Source: Bacillota bacterium (lineage in GTDB: Bacteria > Bacillota > Clostridia > Christensenellales > CAG-138). From it: DNA of 64,000 nucleotides. The notes below the pieces were generated by a model. That model was not told where the DNA came from. It ran no database searches and was given only the letters and a program-made list of their open reading frames with translations. How positions within the stretch are numbered: position 1 is the first letter of the stretch; each line of letters opens with the position of its first letter. The position numbers and the translations under genes are program-made. The stretch covers positions 1-64,000 of the forward strand of contig JAEYCM010000022.1 of assembly GCA_023455425.1 (NCBI GenBank), given 5' to 3'. Of this stretch, positions 52,989 through 61,438 are shown piece after piece.

Positions 52989-53476
52989 AGCGCGGGCGGT
53001 ACGGTCTCGATGATCGGCTCCTCTTCGGGGAGCTCTTTTAGCTTGTGAATGGCGGCTACGCCGCGCACCAGGTAGAAGAGTACCCATGCGTGGAACAGCA
53101 GGTCAATGATATCGGAAACCGCGAATTCGGTTATAGATAAATACGCCAATACGCCGGTATCAAGCAGGAACAATATAAGCCCCAGCCAGAGCCAGCCCGG
53201 ACGCTTTTCGGAAAGAAACCAGCACAGCAGGAAGAGCAAAACGGGTAAAGCCGCAATGACATAGCAGATAATCTCTTCCGTCTCCAAATAATAAAGCGAA
53301 AACTCCTGCGCAAAGCTGACCGCTATTTGGGGCAGCAGCGCCGAAAACGGAAAATTAAACCCCGCTTCAATGAGCATCAGCACGATATTGGCAACCGTAA
53401 GGACCGCCATCAGAAGCAGATTTCCCCTTCCGCTCCGGATGCGCTTGAGGTATTTCTCGCGTTCCGCCATCATCAT
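52985..53476 (-). CDS. Small four-helix membrane protein
   Basis: A 163-residue protein with about four hydrophobic segments (LLLMAVLTVANIVLMLI; IICYVIAALPVLLFLLCWFL; WLWLGLILFLLDTGVLAYL; LLFHAWVLFYLVRGVAAI). The ends are charged. Ribosome site AGGGGGATATG overlaps the start. I do not recognise the family with certainty. It lies tail to tail with the CorA gene and upstream of the metK riboswitch, with no obvious functional partner. Confidence 0.75.
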   Translation of the reverse strand: MMMAEREKYLKRIRSGRGNLLLMAVLTVANIVLMLIEAGFNFPFSALLPQIAVSFAQEFSLYYLETEEIICYVIAALPVLLFLLCWFLSEKRPGWLWLGLILFLLDTGVLAYLSITEFAVSDIIDLLFHAWVLFYLVRGVAAIHKLKELPEEEPIIETVPPAL

Positions 53477-53670
53477 ATCCCCCTATATATTTTCCCAACA
53501 ATATGAGCATAGCATGGGGGCATGAAAGCGTCGATGGAAGTTTGTTCCACGCCGCGCTGTGTATAAAAGGAGAAGGGAAACGGATGTATTCCCATACTTT
53601 TCTCGCTCTGACCGATGGGCAAATTTGAGGAATGTTGCCGATAGGAAACACAATGTGCCTAAATTCATAC

Positions 53671-53699
53671 TTGACAACTTTAGATTTGAATGCTACTTT
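53671..53699 (+). promoter_or_regulatory. metK promoter
   Basis: TTGACA (53671-53676), 17-nt spacer, extended -10 TGCTACTTT (TACTTT at 53694-53699), just upstream of the SAM-I riboswitch. Confidence 0.75.
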
Positions 53700-53712
53700 A
53701 AATCTACAATTG

Positions 53713-53868
53713 CATAGCCTTATCCAGAGTGGTTGAGGGACTGGCCCGATGAAACCCGGCAACCTACGCCGAACAAGCGCAAGGTGCTAATTCCTGCGGT
53801 CTACTATAGACCGGGAGATGAGAAACCCGAATTTTGGCGCCTCGTCTTAAAACGAGGCGCTTTTTCTT
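53713..53868 (+). promoter_or_regulatory. SAM-I (S-box) riboswitch with terminator, controlling metK
   Basis: The conserved S-box core is present: CTTATCCAGAGTGGTTGAGG, then GACTGGCCCGATGAAACCCG and GCAACC, later GGTGCTAATTCCTGC and finally GGGAGATGAG closing P1. The terminator stem GCGCCTCGT / ACGAGGCGC (53837-53860) is followed by TTTTTCTT. When SAM is abundant the aptamer forms and transcription stops before metK, a standard feedback loop in Bacillota. Confidence 0.96.
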
Positions 53869-53917
53869 GCGGATGGATGGGCAAAATGCAAAGTAGATTT
53901 GCAAAGGAGTATTTTGT

Positions 53918-55096
53918 ATGGCAAAGCAACTTTTCACCTCGGAGTCCGTCACAGAGGGACATCCCGATAAAGTTTGCGATCAGGTTTCGGATGCGGTTCT
54001 TGACGCAATGCTTTCTGAGGATCCCCTTTCCCGTGTGGCGTGCGAGTGCGCCTGCACCACCGGCATGGTGCTGGTCATGGGGGAAGTTACCACCAACTGC
54101 TATGTGGATATCCCGGGACTCGTCCGCTCCGTCGTGCGGGAGATCGGGTATGACGACGCGGCCTACGGCTTTGACGCTTCCACCTGCGCCGTGCTTGTGG
54201 CGCTGGACGGGCAATCCCCGGATATCGCGCAGGGGGTGGACAAGTCTTTGGAAGCAAAGCGCGGGGAGTTTCAGGATGCCCTTGCAACGGGCGCGGGCGA
54301 CCAGGGCATGATGTTCGGCTTCGCGTGCGACGAAACGCCGGAGCGTATGCCGCTGCCCATTTACCTGGCCCACGCGCTGACCCGCAGGCTTACAAAGGTC
54401 AGAAAGACCGGTCAGCTGCGGTTCTTAAGGCCGGACGGCAAATCCCAGGTGACGGTGGAGTATGAAAACGGCAAGCCCGCGCGGGTGGATACCATCGTGC
54501 TTTCCACTCAGCACGATCCGGACGTCACACAGGAAGAAATCGAAAAGAATATCATCGAGCATGTCATCCGTCCGGTGATCCCTGCGGAACTGTTGGACGA
54601 TAGCACCCGCATACTTGTCAATCCCACCGGCCGGTTCGTCATCGGCGGCCCGCACGGGGACAGCGGCCTGACCGGGCGCAAGATCATTGTGGATACCTAC
54701 GGCGGCTACGCACGTCACGGAGGCGGCGCGTTCTCGGGCAAGGATCCCACCAAGGTGGACCGTTCCGCGGCCTACGCCGCACGCTATGTCGCAAAGAATA
54801 TCGTGGCGGCAGGGCTTGCCTCCCGCTGCGAAATCCAGCTTGCCTACGCCATCGGCGTTGCAAAGCCGGTATCGGTGCTTGTTGATACGCAGGGCACGGG
54901 CAAGGTGTCCGACGAAGCGCTTTCCGAGGCTGTGCAGAAGGTGTTTGACCTTAGGCCCGAGGCCATCATCCGCATGCTAGACCTGCGCAGGCCCATTTAC
55001 CGCAGGACGGCGGCTTACGGCCACTTTGGCGATCCCGCCTTCCCGTGGGAACAGGAGGACAAGGTTGACGCTTTAAAAGCGGCGTTGGGAGTATGA
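53918..55096 (+). CDS. metK: S-adenosylmethionine synthetase
   Basis: A 392-residue enzyme of normal length. Signatures: TSESVTEGHPDKVCDQVSDA at the N-terminus, GAGDQGMMFGFACDETPE (MetK signature 1), LVNPTGRFVIGGPHGDSGLT and GGGAFSGKDPTKVDRSAAY (signature 2). It makes SAM from methionine and ATP in the cytoplasm. GCAAAGGAGTATTTTGT precedes the ATG. Control is by the SAM-I riboswitch just upstream. SAM formed here eventually feeds the methylthioadenosine salvage operon at 6-9 kb. Confidence 0.98.
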   Translation: MAKQLFTSESVTEGHPDKVCDQVSDAVLDAMLSEDPLSRVACECACTTGMVLVMGEVTTNCYVDIPGLVRSVVREIGYDDAAYGFDASTCAVLVALDGQSPDIAQGVDKSLEAKRGEFQDALATGAGDQGMMFGFACDETPERMPLPIYLAHALTRRLTKVRKTGQLRFLRPDGKSQVTVEYENGKPARVDTIVLSTQHDPDVTQEEIEKNIIEHVIRPVIPAELLDDSTRILVNPTGRFVIGGPHGDSGLTGRKIIVDTYGGYARHGGGAFSGKDPTKVDRSAAYAARYVAKNIVAAGLASRCEIQLAYAIGVAKPVSVLVDTQGTGKVSDEALSEAVQKVFDLRPEAIIRMLDLRRPIYRRTAAYGHFGDPAFPWEQEDKVDALKAALGV

Positions 55097-55574
55097 GGTA
55101 TTGGCGCCCGCGGCGCCGCGTCCTTCGCGGGTGGCGCTTCGGACACTAGGCCTGCGGGCCGTCGCGTAGATTATTTTATTTAATAGCGGGGGGCTTCGCC
55201 TTACGGCCCCACAGTTCGCAAAGGCCGTATACATCGCGGCAAGCCGCTCCCAATACTTCCTTGCTCACTGGTACTGCACTTCGCTTCTTCCGCCACAGGC
55301 GGCGCTCAGCTACGCCCCCCCGCGCCCCCTGGGTACGGACGTTCCTAAGGAAGGGGGTGGGGAAACGTAGTTTCCCCAAAGCAAAAAAACAATCGTCGGC
55401 GCTGAAGCGCCGATACCTTTTCTTCCGTGGAAAGAAAAGAACTTCATGCAGGGGCAGCGCCCTGCATTTATCAGAAAGGACGCATCTTGCGTCCTTTCTG
55501 TTTTCTTTTTCCCTGCATAAACTGTATACTGGTAGAAGAGTCCGGTCTTTGTTAGAAAAGGGAGGAAATCCATT
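55097..55574. repeat. Hairpin-rich intergenic cluster
   Basis: About 480 nt without a gene. The first half is very G+C-rich and featureless. The second half has consecutive stem-loops: GGGGAAAC/GTTTCCCC (55360-55380), CGGCGCT/AGCGCCG (55397-55412), CTTTTCTT..AAGAAAAG-like (55418-55441), GCAGGGGC/GCCCTGC (55448-55466) and AGAAAGGACGCA/TGCGTCCTTTCT (55474-55500), the last with a T-rich end, a likely terminator. The CAGGGGC and TTTTCTT hairpins resemble parts of the repeat at 7177. Confidence 0.6.
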
Positions 55575-56951
55575 ATGCATACACCCGTTTCCGTCATTTT
55601 GCTTGCGGCGGGGGAAGGCAGGCGCATGTGCTCCGCCACGCCCAAGCCGCTGTTTCCGCTGTGCGGCATCCCGATGATGAGCCATGTATTAAAGGCGGCA
55701 AAGCCGCTTCAGACCGAAGGCGTTCCGCTTGCGGTGGTGGGGCTTGGCGCGGAGGAAATAAAAGCGCATTATGGCGAACGCCTTACTTACTGCGTGCAGG
55801 GGGAACAGAGGGGGTCGGGCGCCGCATTACTTTCGGCGTTGCCGTATATCCGGCAGCAGGGCGGGCGCATCCTGGTGCTCGCGTGTGACATCCCATTAGT
55901 ACGGGAACAGACGCTTGCAACGCTTGCGCAGCTCAATTGCGACGCCGCGCTTTTGACGGCAAAGCTGGAGGATCCTTTCGGCTACGCGCGTGTTTCGCGC
56001 GATTGGGACGGCCACGTACTGGGCATTGTGGAGGAGGACGCGCTCACCGATGCGCAGAAGAGCGTGCGGGAAGCGCGGGTCAGCGCCTATTGCTTTTCCG
56101 CGGAACGGCTCGTTGAAATCCTGACCGCCCTGTCCGCATCCGGCGCTTCGGCGCTCTCCATGGCGGAACTCCTGACGGCATTTTTGAAGGCCGGATACAT
56201 GGTGCAGACCATGCCCATCCAGCCGGAGGAGGCGCTTACCGTAAACGACAGGGTACAGCTGTCCGAGGCCACCGCCATTTTACGCCGCCGCATCAACCGC
56301 GCGCACATGCGCGCGGGCATCACGATGATCGACCCGGAGCACACGTATATTGACGCGGGCGTCAAGATCGGGCGGGATTGCACCATCTACCCCGGCGTGG
56401 TGCTCGAAGGCAATACGGTCATAGGCGAAGGCACCACGCTTTACCCGGCCTGCCGCATTGCGGACAGCCAGTTTGGAAAGTACTGCGCGGCGCAGGGCGT
56501 GGTAAGTAAGGACGCAATCGTAGGCGATCATGTCACACTCGGGCCGTATGTGAACTTGCGCCCCGGCACAAACCTGGGCAACAAGTGCAAGATCGGCAAC
56601 TATATCGAGGTTAAAAATTCCAACGTAGGCGAAGGGAGCAAGCTGCCGCACCTTTCCTATATCGGGGACGGGGATGTGGGCAGGCATGTGAACCTTGGTT
56701 GCGGCACCGTGTTTGTCAATTACGATGGCTATAAAAAACACCGTACCGTGATTGGGGATAACGCGTTCATCGGTTGCCACACGAGCCTGGTCGCGCCCGT
56801 TACGGTAGGGGAAGGCGCGTTTACGGCGGCGGGTTCCGTCATTACGGAGGAAGTGCCCGCAGGCGCTCTGGCGGTGGCGCGTGCAAAGCAGGTCAATAAG
56901 CTTGGCTATGTCGCCAAGCTCAAGGTGAAGCGTGGGGAGATAAAAGAGTAA
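55575..56951 (+). CDS. glmU: Bifunctional GlmU (UDP-GlcNAc pyrophosphorylase/GlcN-1-P acetyltransferase)
   Basis: A 458-residue, two-domain enzyme. The uridyltransferase part has ILLAAGEGRRMCSATPKPLF, GEQRGSGAALLSAL and ACDIPLVR; the left-handed beta-helix part (about 250-450) has DPEHTYIDAGVKIGRDCTIY, GPYVNLRPGTNLGNKCKIGN, FVNYDGYKKHRTVIGDNAFI and AAGSVITEEVPAGALAVARA. It makes UDP-N-acetylglucosamine for peptidoglycan. Ribosome site GGGAGGAAATCCATT. MurA, the next user of UDP-GlcNAc, is 4.5 kb downstream on the same strand. Confidence 0.96.
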   Translation: MHTPVSVILLAAGEGRRMCSATPKPLFPLCGIPMMSHVLKAAKPLQTEGVPLAVVGLGAEEIKAHYGERLTYCVQGEQRGSGAALLSALPYIRQQGGRILVLACDIPLVREQTLATLAQLNCDAALLTAKLEDPFGYARVSRDWDGHVLGIVEEDALTDAQKSVREARVSAYCFSAERLVEILTALSASGASALSMAELLTAFLKAGYMVQTMPIQPEEALTVNDRVQLSEATAILRRRINRAHMRAGITMIDPEHTYIDAGVKIGRDCTIYPGVVLEGNTVIGEGTTLYPACRIADSQFGKYCAAQGVVSKDAIVGDHVTLGPYVNLRPGTNLGNKCKIGNYIEVKNSNVGEGSKLPHLSYIGDGDVGRHVNLGCGTVFVNYDGYKKHRTVIGDNAFIGCHTSLVAPVTVGEGAFTAAGSVITEEVPAGALAVARAKQVNKLGYVAKLKVKRGEIKE

Positions 56952-57002
56952 ATCCTTTTAAATAGTTGTTCCGAGAATCTGTCTATTTATGGACGCATCT
57001 GT

Positions 57003-57050
57003 GGGTTCTAGGACCGTTCAGCCCTGGGCGGGGGTTGGGGCGGAGCCTCA
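57003..57050. repeat. Intergenic two-hairpin repeat, copy 4
   Basis: GGGTTCTAGGACCGTTCAGC followed by CCTGGGCGGGGGTTGGGGCG and GAGCCTC. It matches the family at 7250 and 18685; the first stem is degraded. Confidence 0.6.
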
Positions 57051-57078
57051 ACGTATTCTGATGGTTTGATCGGAGGGT

Positions 57079-57720
57079 ATGATGTCCAACATTGCACTCG
57101 CTTGTTTCGCTGTCCTGACCGTCGTCCACCTGTACGCGTGCGCACGAAAAATACAAAAGCTCCGGCGGTACACAAAACCCTTTCTGATGCCGGTGCTGAT
57201 GCTCTGGTATACGCTTGCGGCGCAAGCTCCCTCCGCGCTGATTGCGCTTGCGCTGCTGTTCGGCTGCGTGGGGGATTTCTTTTTGCTGCACGATGAGCGC
57301 AAAAAGAACCTGTATGCAGGGATCGGCTGTTTTGCGGCGGGGCATATCCTCTACCTCGCGTTTCTGATTCCGCGCATCAGCCTCCCCGCATGGTGGATCA
57401 CGACTCTCATCGCGGTCTTTTATGGCGCAGGGGTCGCGTGGTCGTGCCTGCGCATAAAGCCGCATGCGCAAAAGGAGATGCTGCTTGGAAGCGGGTTGTA
57501 TGCGCTGCTGCTGTGCGCCATGAGCGCATGCGCAGCGCTTTACGCGCTTTCCGGGCATACCGCACTTCCTTTGTTGGGCTCTCTGCTGTTCCTCGTTTCC
57601 GATTCCATACTTTCCAACGAAATTCTCGTAAAAGAGACCCGTTACGGCACGCTTGCGGTCATGTCGACCTATATCGCCGCCCAATTCCTGCTGACCGTGG
57701 GGTTTTCAACCGCCGCGTAG
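57079..57720 (+). CDS. YhhN-family membrane protein (lysoplasmalogenase-like)
   Basis: A 213-residue polytopic protein with about seven hydrophobic segments. Family-specific points are LLFGCVGDFFLLHDERKKN (GD in a membrane helix), GIGCFAAGHILYLAFL and LLFLVSDSILSNEI. YhhN/TMEM86 proteins cleave the vinyl-ether bond of lysoplasmalogen; plasmalogens do occur in some Clostridia. GGAGGGT lies right before two ATG codons, and the second (57082) has the better spacing. Confidence 0.88.
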   Translation: MMSNIALACFAVLTVVHLYACARKIQKLRRYTKPFLMPVLMLWYTLAAQAPSALIALALLFGCVGDFFLLHDERKKNLYAGIGCFAAGHILYLAFLIPRISLPAWWITTLIAVFYGAGVAWSCLRIKPHAQKEMLLGSGLYALLLCAMSACAALYALSGHTALPLLGSLLFLVSDSILSNEILVKETRYGTLAVMSTYIAAQFLLTVGFSTAA

Positions 57721-57897
57721 GGACACGTAAACATTGTATGAACACAAGTACGCCGCGCATTGCGTGCGCGGATGGAAGATGATACAATTTTTTTGTTCCT
57801 GTATGGTCTGCACAGGCGCGTGAAAATGACTGTCGCGCCCAAATTGTTAAGGCCAGCCGCGTTTTACGTGCCGCGGCATACAGGCGGGAGGAATAGT

Positions 57898-58860
57898 ATG
57901 CATATGCGCAACAAATGGTTAACCGTACTCGTCGCTTTCGTACTGCTGCTTGCAGCGTGCCAGGCGCCCGTGGAAGCTCCCCCGGCAGAGCAAACGCCTT
58001 TGGAGACCGCAGCGCCGGAAATACCCGCTCCCACCCCGATCACAGGGGGAACGGAAGTGCCGGCGACGGTACTGACGGATATGATGGGCAGGCAGGTTAC
58101 CGTGCGCGGCGTGCCGCAGCGCATCGCTTCGCTTTCGCCCGCCGCTACGGAAATTCTTTTCGCGCTTTCGGCCCAGGGCAATCTTGTTGCCGTGGATGAA
58201 GGCAGCGATTTCCCGGAAGAAGCCGCCTCAATCCAAAAAGTCAGCGAGAGCGACATCGCGGCCATACTCGCGCTCACGCCGGATATGGTGTTTATCGGCC
58301 GCGGGTTTGCGCAGGAAGCGGTGGAGGAACTCACTGCCAAGAACATTCCCGTGGTGTGCGTAGAAGCTGCAACCTATAGCGATATCTACGCGGGTATCGC
58401 GCTGACCGCGCAGATTTTGCGGGCCGACGCTTCCAAGCTGGTGGAAGGCATGCAGCAGACGGTGCAGGAGGTAAACGCCAGCGCCGCGGAACTGGATCGC
58501 CAGCCCACCGTGCTGTTTGCGCTTGGGTATGCGGATGGCAAGGCCACCGCAGCAGGGACAAACTCGCTTGCGTTCAGCCTCATTGAGCTTGCGGGCGGCA
58601 TTCCCGTGACCAGTTCCGCGGAAACATTCCCGGTCTATTCCGCAGAGGACGTTAAGGCCCTTGCGCCGGACGTCGTGCTGGTTTCGTCCGATATCGATCT
58701 GGAAGCGCTGATGGATGCTCCCGGTTTTTCTGAGCTTCCCGCCGTACAGGAAGGCCGCATCTACTCCATCGATGCCACGCTTTCCGGCCGCCCCGGCCCG
58801 CGCATTGTGGAAGGCATGAAGGAAATATACGAGGCGTTGGAACTTTCCCTCATGAGCTAA
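57898..58860 (+). CDS. Periplasmic-binding lipoprotein, iron-siderophore/cobalamin type
   Basis: A 320-residue lipoprotein starting at 57898 after GGGAGGAATAGT. The signal ends VLLLAAC, then a Pro/Glu/Thr-rich spacer. The mature protein is a Fe/B12-type binding protein: VTVRGVPQRIASLSPAATEI, LFALSAQGNLVAVDEGSDFP, ALTPDMVFIGRGF, GKATAAGTNSLAFSLIELAG and EDVKALAPDVVLVSS. Family members deliver cobalamin, haem or siderophores to a BtuCD-like importer. No permease or ATPase gene is near, so it must pair with a distant one or act alone. Confidence 0.9.
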   Translation: MHMRNKWLTVLVAFVLLLAACQAPVEAPPAEQTPLETAAPEIPAPTPITGGTEVPATVLTDMMGRQVTVRGVPQRIASLSPAATEILFALSAQGNLVAVDEGSDFPEEAASIQKVSESDIAAILALTPDMVFIGRGFAQEAVEELTAKNIPVVCVEAATYSDIYAGIALTAQILRADASKLVEGMQQTVQEVNASAAELDRQPTVLFALGYADGKATAAGTNSLAFSLIELAGGIPVTSSAETFPVYSAEDVKALAPDVVLVSSDIDLEALMDAPGFSELPAVQEGRIYSIDATLSGRPGPRIVEGMKEIYEALELSLMS

Positions 58861-58933
58861 ATGCTCGTTTGACAGCTTGCGCCCTGCCGATTTAGGCGGG
58901 GCTTTTTCTAAGATTGAACGGGGAGGTGTACGC

Positions 58934-60013
58934 TTGAAGCAACGCATCGGGTATTGGGGGGGCGCGCTCGCGCTCGTTCTGCTGTTAATTGCGGCGCTTT
59001 CCGCCAATTTGCGGGGACTTCCCGCAATGCCGGCGTCGGCCATGCTTACGCCCGAACCTGAGCCTACGCCAATCGCGCCCACACCCACGCCCGTCTATGG
59101 CGCGGTGACCGTATATGTGGGCGGCGCGCCGCTTCTGACGCTTGCAAGCGAAGAGGAAGCACAGATGCTGCTTGACTGGCGGCTCCACGAGGGCAGCCGC
59201 GAGATCCCCAATGGAGAGCTGCTCTATACGGCTGAATTTTCCCCGGCGGTTGAGATTTTGGGCGCAAAAGGCGGCAGCGAGCCCATTCCGCTTGAGGAAG
59301 CAAAAGAAAAAATAAGCGCCGACCCTGCGCTTTTGCCGGTAAGGTGCATCACGCGCACGGCGTATCTTGAACGCGTTCCATACAAGACTGAGGAAAAAGA
59401 GGACAAGCGCCTGGCCATAGGATCGCGCATCGTGCTCCAAAAAGGACGCGAAGGCGAGCGCCTGACGATCAGCGAGGCGGTGTATGTCAACGGCAAGCCG
59501 GAATGCTGCCTGGCCGTGCAGGATGAGGTCGCGCTGCTTGAACCTGTGGCCGAGCAGGCGATCGTGGGAACCTATACCGTCAAGCACCCGGAAGAACCCG
59601 CGGGACGGGACGAAGGCCCGGAGGGCCCCAAAGCGCCCAAAGGCTTTGAACTGGCGTTGCCGGTGGATGGAGAGATCATCGCCAATTTCGGCGTCGGCGA
59701 ACATGTGATGCGAAACGGGCTTGATATCTCTGCCAAGGCGGGGGATTCCGTGCATGTGCCCGCAGCCGGTATTGTGGCATATGCGGGTGAGTGGGGCAGC
59801 TACGGTTTTGTGCTTGAAATCGACCATGGGGAAGGCTTTGTGACCCGGATCGCTCCCATCGGCCAATGTGCCCTCAAAGCGGGGGACAAGGTAGCGCAGG
59901 GCGACGTCGCGGGGGTTGTCGCAAGCCCTCTTGACGAAGAGCAGGAACCCAAGGTCCGGCTGGAACTTTTAATAGGCGGTATTCCCTACAACCCCAGACA
60001 ATACCTTGACTAG
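58934..60013 (+). CDS. G5-domain protein with catalytically degenerate LytM (M23) domain
   Basis: A 359-residue protein. The TTG at 58934 has GGGGAGGTGTACGC before it. One N-terminal transmembrane segment, a Pro-rich spacer, a region with a YVGGAPLLTLASEEEAQMLL repeat and a G5-like domain (VPYKTEEKEDKRLAIGSRIV to VGTY) lead to a LytM/M23 fold (about 255-355). There the metal and catalytic positions are lost: the HxGID motif is RNGLDI, YAHL is RIAPI, and the HLHFE end is KVRLELL. It cannot be a normal peptidase and may act as a scaffold, as SpoIIQ-like degenerate LytM proteins do. Confidence 0.85.
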   Translation: MKQRIGYWGGALALVLLLIAALSANLRGLPAMPASAMLTPEPEPTPIAPTPTPVYGAVTVYVGGAPLLTLASEEEAQMLLDWRLHEGSREIPNGELLYTAEFSPAVEILGAKGGSEPIPLEEAKEKISADPALLPVRCITRTAYLERVPYKTEEKEDKRLAIGSRIVLQKGREGERLTISEAVYVNGKPECCLAVQDEVALLEPVAEQAIVGTYTVKHPEEPAGRDEGPEGPKAPKGFELALPVDGEIIANFGVGEHVMRNGLDISAKAGDSVHVPAAGIVAYAGEWGSYGFVLEIDHGEGFVTRIAPIGQCALKAGDKVAQGDVAGVVASPLDEEQEPKVRLELLIGGIPYNPRQYLD

Positions 60014-60134
60014 CGGCACCTTCCGCTCTTGCTTTTCCAGACTGTTATGGAGTATACTGTGAAAGCTGACATATGGCCTTTTGAGCAATGACGCTTGACG
60101 GCCATTGACATCTTCAAAGAGGGGGTGAATCCAA

Positions 60135-61067
60135 ATGATTCAGATTTTTAAGACGCAGTCCGGCAAGCTAACGGAGCTTGAATGCTTTGAGGACGGCGCA
60201 TGGCTGCATATGACGGACCCGGAGGATGCGGAGGTTGCTGCGGTCTCAAAAGAACTGGGTCTGGAGGAAGATTACCTCAGAGCCGCATTGGACGAAGAGG
60301 AAAGCCCCCGTGTGGAAAGCGACGACGGACAGACCCTTATCATTGTGGATATGCCCACCGTCCAGCCGGAAGGCCGTACGTTTGTGTACAATACCATACC
60401 GCTTGGCATCATCTATTTTGAGCGGGGCATTGTGACCGTATGCCTCAAGGAAAGCTCTATATTGGAAAATTTTATGGAAGGCCGCGTGCGCGGTTTTTCC
60501 ACCGTCAAGAAGACGCGCTTTTTGCTGCAGCTTCTCTACCGCAACGCGTCGCGTTTTCTGCAGTACCTCAAGCAGATCGACAAAGCCTCCATGCTGGTGG
60601 AGAACGAATTGCACAAGTCCATGAAGAACCGGGAATTGATCCAGATGCTCAAGCTGGAAAAATCCCTGGTGTATTTCTCCACTTCCCTTACCAGCAACGA
60701 AGTGGTCATGGAAAAGCTGTTAAAGATTGAAGACGTCAAGAAATATCCGGAGGATACGGATCTTTTGGAGGACGTTATCATAGAAAACAAGCAGGCGATC
60801 GAAATGTGTAACATCTACCGGGACATTTTATCCGGCACGATGGACGCGTTCGCCTCTATTATCTCCAACAACCTGAATATCGTGATGAAGCTGCTGGCGT
60901 CCGTTACCATCGTGCTCTCCATTCCCACCATGGTTTCGAGCTTCTTTGGCATGAACACAGGCGTCCCCTGGGAAGGCTCCCCGTTCGGGTTCTGGATCGT
61001 GCTGGCCATTGCCTTCGGGCTTTCGGGCCTGGTCGCCATCCTGCTCTGGCGTAAGAAGATGTTTTAA
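60135..61067 (+). CDS. CorA-family divalent cation transporter (2)
   Basis: A 310-residue CorA family member. Cytoplasmic domain, stalk helices with LKLEKSLVYFSTSLTSNEVV, and two C-terminal helices with the pore signature SSFFGMNTGVPWEG between them, ending in LLWRKKMF. Closest in style to the short clostridial CorA/YfjQ proteins. GAGGGGGTGAATCCAA precedes the ATG. It differs strongly from the protein at 52083, so the two are not a recent duplication. Confidence 0.94.
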   Translation: MIQIFKTQSGKLTELECFEDGAWLHMTDPEDAEVAAVSKELGLEEDYLRAALDEEESPRVESDDGQTLIIVDMPTVQPEGRTFVYNTIPLGIIYFERGIVTVCLKESSILENFMEGRVRGFSTVKKTRFLLQLLYRNASRFLQYLKQIDKASMLVENELHKSMKNRELIQMLKLEKSLVYFSTSLTSNEVVMEKLLKIEDVKKYPEDTDLLEDVIIENKQAIEMCNIYRDILSGTMDAFASIISNNLNIVMKLLASVTIVLSIPTMVSSFFGMNTGVPWEGSPFGFWIVLAIAFGLSGLVAILLWRKKMF

Positions 61068-61104
61068 TCCGGCTGACGCCGCATTCAGAACATTACCATC
61101 TTCG

Positions 61105-61395
61105 GGGGCGTGGGGGATTCGCGGCTAGGTACTCAGGGTTCTAAAATCGATTCACAGGATCGATTTTTGGCTCCATGAGCCAACGAACCCGCTTTCCTAC
61201 GGGAAGCCCCCCACATTCAATCCGATTTGGACGATTGGTTGTGCAGCGTTAAGCTGCACAACATTCCTTGCCGAATACCCGAATGTACCATTCGGGTGCA
61301 TGTGCGTCAAATCGGTGGAAAAATGCCGTTATGAGCGGCATTTTAACCTACAGAGAACCCATCGACAAAGTCCGCAGGACTTTGTCGATGGGTAG
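61105..61395. repeat. Multi-hairpin intergenic element, copy B
   Basis: The same order of hairpins as the element at 43209: GTGGGGG...CCCCCAC outer pair, AAAATCGATT/GGATCGATTTT, GCTTTCC/GGGAAGC, CCGATTTGGACG...CGTCAAATCGG, AAATGCCG/CGGCATTT and CCATCGACAAAGTCC/GGACTTTGTCGATGG. Inside the fourth hairpin there is an extra 60-70 nt with two more stem-loops (GTTGTGCAGC/GCTGCACAAC and CCCGAATG/CATTCGGG). It ends 43 nt before the murA start and would lie in its leader. Confidence 0.85.
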
Positions 61396-61438
61396 CCGTA
61401 TGGCAATTTCATTCCTTAAAGGAGAACGTTCCAACGAA

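Noticed and set aside
55261..55685. Overlapping frames on both strands between metK and glmU
   Set aside because: They cover a cluster of hairpins and low-complexity sequence, have no ribosome sites, and one runs into glmU.
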